This document shows, in pieces, positions 60,858 to 64,000 of a DNA stretch of 64,000 nt. Source of the stretch: Bacteroidia bacterium (GTDB taxonomy: Bacteria; Bacteroidota; Bacteroidia; Flavobacteriales; Flavobacteriaceae); the NCBI GenBank assembly GCA_030430385.1, contig JAUIFO010000012.1:62001-126000 (forward strand). The letters run 5' to 3'. The position numbers and the translations under genes were made by a program. The notes below the pieces were generated by a model. It ran no database searches and was not told the DNA's origin. It worked only from the letters and a program-made list of their open reading frames with translations. How positions within the stretch are numbered: position 1 is the first letter of the stretch; every line of letters starts with the position of its first letter.

Positions 60858-62594
60858 ATGAAACGTTATTTGGTTTTAGTTATTGGTCTTGTTTTCAATA
60901 GTATTCAACTGAATGCGCAAGTTGGTATTGGTAATACGAGTCCGCAAGCAGTTTTGGAGATCAGTGCGAGTGATGTGGCAACGCCTAATAATACCGATGG
61001 AATTCTGATTCCCAGAATTGACGATTTCCCAACGACTTCGCCAACTGCCTCTCAAGATGGTATGCTGGTTTTTGTTACAGGAAATGGAACACCGTCGAAA
61101 GGCTTCTATTTTTGGGATCAAAGCACCACATCTTGGGTAGCGATTACTACTGGAGGAAGAAATACTTTAGACGAAGCTTATGACGAAGGTGGCTCAGGAG
61201 CAGGTGCTTCGATTATAGCTTCGGATGGTGCCTTACGTGTAGATGGAGACGACGGATTTCTAGTGACAGGCACTTTTGGATCTGGAAATACTATTGATAC
61301 GGAAGCGACGAGTACAGGAACACGTTTCTTTTTTAATCCGAATCGTGCTGCATTAAGAGCAGGTTATGTGAGTAGCACACAATGGAACAATGCGAATATC
61401 GGAGACTATTCTGTAGCATTTGGTCAAAGTTCAAGTGCTTCACATCAGGCATCCTTTGCTGCTGGTAGTTTTGCTACTGCTAGTGGACGATACGCTTCAG
61501 CTTTAGGTAGATTTACGGAAGCACCTTCCTATTCCGAATGTGCTATTGGATCTTATCCAACAACTTACACACCAACTAATCCCAATGCATTAGACCTAAG
61601 TGATCGTGCCTTTGTAATTGGTAACTCTGCCAATACAGCCAATCGAAGTAATGCCTTTGAAGTTTGGAAGGATGGTCGCGTGATCATCAATGAGTCTTAT
61701 ACCTTGCCTAATGCAGATGGAACAGCCAACCAAGTATTGACTACTGATGGGTTAGGAAGTGTGTCTTGGGCAACACCTTCAGCTTCTGTTTCAGCAGATA
61801 ATGGCTTGACAGCTTCTGCTGGGAATGTTAGTTTAGGAGGTACACTGTCTCAAACTACTGACATAGTTCATGGAGTTGACGATCTGAATTTTAATTTAAA
61901 TAACACGGGTGAGTTCAATATTCAAGATAATAACTCAACATTTTTTGAAGCTACTAATTTAGGAACCATTAATATTGGCCGGAATTTTACTTATAATACC
62001 AGAGAAATCCTTAACGTTTATGGACGAGTGACAAGTCCCATAAACTATGTGGCCAATTTTCAAAACGAATACAATGGCAGTCGTGGCAACGGTATTTCAG
62101 TTAGATTAGAGGCCACAAGTCCAGGATCTAATCATTATTATGTTGGTTTTTATAGAGCATTAGGCAACACACTTTCTGGAAGAATCGCTGGTACTGGCAC
62201 TGGAGTAGTATATGTCACCTCCTCAGATAGACGCTTAAAAGATCATATCGTTGATATTACCAATGGGTTGGAACTCATTGAGAATATCCAACCAAGATTA
62301 TATGAGTATAAATTAAATCCTGGGACAAAAGAATATGGTTTTATTGCACAAGAATTACAATTAGTGTATCCGCAAGCCGTTAGTGGAAGTCCGAGTGACG
62401 ATGTGAACACCAATCCAATGATGGTCGATTATGGAAGATTGACACCATTACTGACCGCAGGAATAAAAGAGTTGCATCAAAAAGTCATATCGCAAGATAC
62501 TGAAATTAAAAACCTGAAATCTGAGATATCTAAATTGAAATCAATGCTAGAAAAAGTTCAGAGTGTATTAATTCTTTCTGAAGCACAACAATAA
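60858..62594 (+). CDS. Surface protein with YadA-like head and C-terminal S74 chaperone domain
   Basis: A 578-residue protein. Signal peptide ends IQLNAQ; the mature start VGIGNTSPQAVLEI is common in flavobacterial surface proteins. Residues about 175-240 contain YadA-head-like repeats (SVAFGQSSSASHQASFAAG, ATASGRYASALGR). The C-terminus is an intramolecular chaperone domain with Ser456 and Lys461 in SDRRLKDHI, matching the Ser/Lys pair of endosialidase-type self-cleaving domains, then KEYGFIAQELQ, and a final coiled coil. Trimeric assembly followed by release of the last 123 residues is likely. No T9SS domain is visible. Confidence 0.85.
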   Translation: MKRYLVLVIGLVFNSIQLNAQVGIGNTSPQAVLEISASDVATPNNTDGILIPRIDDFPTTSPTASQDGMLVFVTGNGTPSKGFYFWDQSTTSWVAITTGGRNTLDEAYDEGGSGAGASIIASDGALRVDGDDGFLVTGTFGSGNTIDTEATSTGTRFFFNPNRAALRAGYVSSTQWNNANIGDYSVAFGQSSSASHQASFAAGSFATASGRYASALGRFTEAPSYSECAIGSYPTTYTPTNPNALDLSDRAFVIGNSANTANRSNAFEVWKDGRVIINESYTLPNADGTANQVLTTDGLGSVSWATPSASVSADNGLTASAGNVSLGGTLSQTTDIVHGVDDLNFNLNNTGEFNIQDNNSTFFEATNLGTINIGRNFTYNTREILNVYGRVTSPINYVANFQNEYNGSRGNGISVRLEATSPGSNHYYVGFYRALGNTLSGRIAGTGTGVVYVTSSDRRLKDHIVDITNGLELIENIQPRLYEYKLNPGTKEYGFIAQELQLVYPQAVSGSPSDDVNTNPMMVDYGRLTPLLTAGIKELHQKVISQDTEIKNLKSEISKLKSMLEKVQSVLILSEAQQ

Positions 62595-62621
62595 AACATC
62601 AATTCATAGTTAATTGAGCTC

Positions 62622-62658
62622 AAAAAGAAAGCTGGAGTAGGGAACAGCTTTCTTTTTA
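62622..62658 (+). terminator. Terminator after the S74-domain gene
   Basis: AAAAAGAAAGCTG pairs with CAGCTTTCTTTTT around a 10-base loop. Confidence 0.85.
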
Positions 62659-62679
62659 TATTTTAATTTGACGCTCTAT
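62656..62679. repeat. Copy 1 of a 24-bp direct repeat (duplicate of the lrp 3' end)
   Basis: Identical over 24 bases (core AATTTGACGCTCTAT) to 63877-63900, where it forms the last codons and stop of the Lrp/AsnC gene. Here no lrp ORF follows; beyond 62679 a weaker match to the lrp sequence can be made with a 6-7-base gap. Confidence 0.75.
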
Positions 62680-62724
62680 ATCTTAGGAGGAATGGATTAA
62701 ATTTGGAAAGAATAAATGTTTAAG

Positions 62725-62757
62725 AAGTCGGATCAGTTATTTGTCCGACTTTTTTTT
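62725..62757 (+). terminator. Terminator-like hairpin before the beta-propeller gene
   Basis: AAGTCGGA pairs with TCCGACTT around TCAGTTATTTG and is followed by a T-run. Sequence resembles the terminator at 56224. Confidence 0.75.
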
Positions 62758-62788
62758 ACCTTTAATTCAAAATCATAAATACGAAATA

Positions 62789-63871
62789 ATGAAGGCTATA
62801 CAAGTAACTGTTTTCACACTCTTATTTGGTCTTATGAATTGGACTACAAATGCTCAAATTGAGGATTTTTTGACTGTGAATAAACCAATGGCTGTTGATT
62901 TTAAGGATAATGAAATGTATATGATTTTAAATAGTTCTGGAGGTCCTGTTTCAGATGGAGCTGTTGCTAAAGTTGACCTTACAGATGTAGATTTAAATAT
63001 CGAGATTCTAGTAGACAACCTGATTTATCCAAGAGCTATTCATATTGTTGATGATTATTTGTACTACGCAATTCCAACGAGTATTAGAAGAATAAACATT
63101 ACAGATTCAAATCCAGTACCTGAATTAGTTGTTTCTGGAACAAACTATGTTAGGGCGTTCAGCTATATAGGAGATGAGTTGTACATGGCTGAAAATGATA
63201 AAATATCGAAAATAGATCTTTCTCTAGCAAACCCATCCAAAGTGACAGTGATTGATGGATTTACAGAACAACCATTAGCTTTAGATGCGTTAAATGGTGA
63301 ATTGTATATTGCTTACGGTCATAACGTTTCTAAAATAAATGTTTCAGAATCTAACCCTGTTTTAACCGATGTTTTGATCAACCTTGTTGGTAAAATCTAT
63401 GGAATGGATTTCTATGAAGGTGATTTATATATAGAACAATCCCACAACTATCCTTCTGGACAAAAGAATATTATGAAATACAATGTGGCTCAAAACGATT
63501 TTAATTTTGAAGATGTTGTTACTTATGATGGTGGATTAACAATTATTGACGTGAAATTTCATGAGAATGATCTATATATCGCATTTGCTGGATTCGCAAA
63601 TAAAATTTCCATTTTAGAAGATGCCGACACCTTGAGTATTGAAGAATATACGTTTCAAGATAAAATTCAATTGACGCCAAATCCAGCAACCCATTTGATT
63701 TCCTTATCAAACTTGAATAGTGATGTCAATTACTCAATTTTTGATGTCAACGGTAAGGTTATAAAAAGAGGGCTAGTCAAAAGTGATCAAGCCATTGTGA
63801 TTGAGGAATTGAATTCGGGCATTTATTTTTTAAAAATAAACGACGACACATTAAAGTTTATTAAGCGATAA
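62789..63871 (+). CDS. Secreted beta-propeller-like protein with T9SS sorting domain
   Basis: 360 residues from ATG 62789; the start at 62741 lies inside the upstream terminator. Signal peptide ends NWTTNAQ. Repeated units with a hydrophobic-acidic pattern (DNEMYMILN, DDYLYYAIP, GDELYMAEND, NGELYIAYG, EGDLYIEQS, ENDLYIAFAG) suggest a six- or seven-bladed propeller. The C-terminal T9SS domain has LTPNPATHLISLSN, YSIFDVNGKVIKRG and GIYFLKIND. It lies between two copies of a 24-bp repeat. Confidence 0.85.
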   Translation: MKAIQVTVFTLLFGLMNWTTNAQIEDFLTVNKPMAVDFKDNEMYMILNSSGGPVSDGAVAKVDLTDVDLNIEILVDNLIYPRAIHIVDDYLYYAIPTSIRRINITDSNPVPELVVSGTNYVRAFSYIGDELYMAENDKISKIDLSLANPSKVTVIDGFTEQPLALDALNGELYIAYGHNVSKINVSESNPVLTDVLINLVGKIYGMDFYEGDLYIEQSHNYPSGQKNIMKYNVAQNDFNFEDVVTYDGGLTIIDVKFHENDLYIAFAGFANKISILEDADTLSIEEYTFQDKIQLTPNPATHLISLSNLNSDVNYSIFDVNGKVIKRGLVKSDQAIVIEELNSGIYFLKINDDTLKFIKR

Positions 63872-63876
63872 TTCTG

Positions 63877-63900
63877 TTATATTTTAATTTGACGCTCTAT
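63877..63900. repeat. Copy 2 of the 24-bp direct repeat (lrp 3' end)
   Basis: Second copy of the repeat at 62656-62679. It includes the stop codon and last seven codons of the Lrp/AsnC gene. Confidence 0.75.
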
Positions 63901-64000
63901 TTGTTGGTCTAAGGAAATAAAGGTTTCAGTTCTTGAAACACCTGTAATAGATTGAATGTCTTGATTAAGAACTTGCATTAAATGCTCATTGTCTTTACAT
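63877..64000 (-). CDS. Lrp/AsnC-family regulator, 3' end only
   Basis: On the minus strand an open frame enters from the window edge and ends at TAA 63877-63879. The last 40 residues read CKDNEHLMQVLNQDIQSITG, then VSRTETFISLDQQIERQIKI. This is the end of an Lrp/AsnC effector (RAM) domain, with the typical 'GV-RTET' strand. Feast/famine regulators of this family respond to amino acids. The DNA-binding part lies beyond the window. Confidence 0.85.
   Translation of the reverse strand, partial: CKDNEHLMQVLNQDIQSITGVSRTETFISLDQQIERQIKI

Noticed and set aside
1-64000. tRNA, rRNA, IS elements, prophage, defence islands or CRISPR
   Set aside because: No tRNA T-loop pattern with a matching acceptor stem, no transposase, integrase, nuclease-helicase or Cas-like protein, and no regularly spaced direct repeats were found by eye.

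Overview
The window reads as chromosomal DNA from a marine-type Flavobacteriaceae bacterium (Bacteroidota). The evidence is gldD and gldE gliding-motility genes, several exported proteins with type IX secretion (T9SS) C-terminal sorting domains, AT-rich DNA, promoter boxes of the Bacteroidota TAnnTTTG type, start sites without clear Shine-Dalgarno sequences, and many flavobacterial protein families. Most of the window is core chromosome. I found no prophage, transposase, CRISPR array, rRNA or tRNA gene.

Layout. 1-6.6 kb: a CCC-motif membrane protein cut by the window edge, then hppD, a DUF3108 protein, kynA, an M23 lipoprotein and pgi (aromatic amino acid catabolism beside envelope and glycolytic genes). 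6.6-12.4 kb: the minus-strand run mutY, ssb, gldE, gldD, divergent from HU, a 29-residue very basic protein not usually annotated, and rng. 12.4-31.3 kb: an aldo/keto reductase, OmpA lipoprotein, xth, a 1136-residue predicted outer-membrane barrel, a T9SS leucine-rich-repeat protein, glyS, comF, an omega-amidase, a methionine aminotransferase, lipoproteins and ahcY. 31.3-38.7 kb: a tightly overlapping plus-strand run of a phosphopantetheinyl transferase, a GGGP-synthase-family protein, a YkoF-like thiamine-binding protein, a PnuC-type transporter, a NadR-like ATPase, a DUF4301 protein and an ArfB-like hydrolase, followed by a TPP riboswitch that leads a TonB-dependent receptor. Together these suggest a vitamin (probably thiamine) uptake and salvage block.

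38.7-50.5 kb: a Rieske-like lipoprotein, greA with a structured leader, a HIT protein, a sensor kinase, a flavin reductase, a DUF3127 protein with an SSB-like tip, aat, tag, a thioredoxin-like protein and the ftsX-DUF3098-uppP-truB run. 50.7-57 kb: leuS, ald, a zinc protease and a Bax-inhibitor-1 protein. 57-64 kb: a TPR sensor kinase with a LytTR response regulator, then three exported surface proteins and the 3' end of an Lrp/AsnC regulator.

The most unusual signal is a family of short palindromic repeats (6-bp stem, 13-nt loop) whose stems differ by compensating changes between copies. They lie between genes, form the stop codon of one gene, and twice sit in frame inside the essential gene leuS, where each contributes the peptide VTEALEVT. 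Other points for a second look are a perfect 30-bp palindrome beside the TPP riboswitch, a terminator-like leader before greA, the 29-residue basic protein, and a 24-bp duplicated piece of the lrp 3' end that flanks a surface-protein gene.
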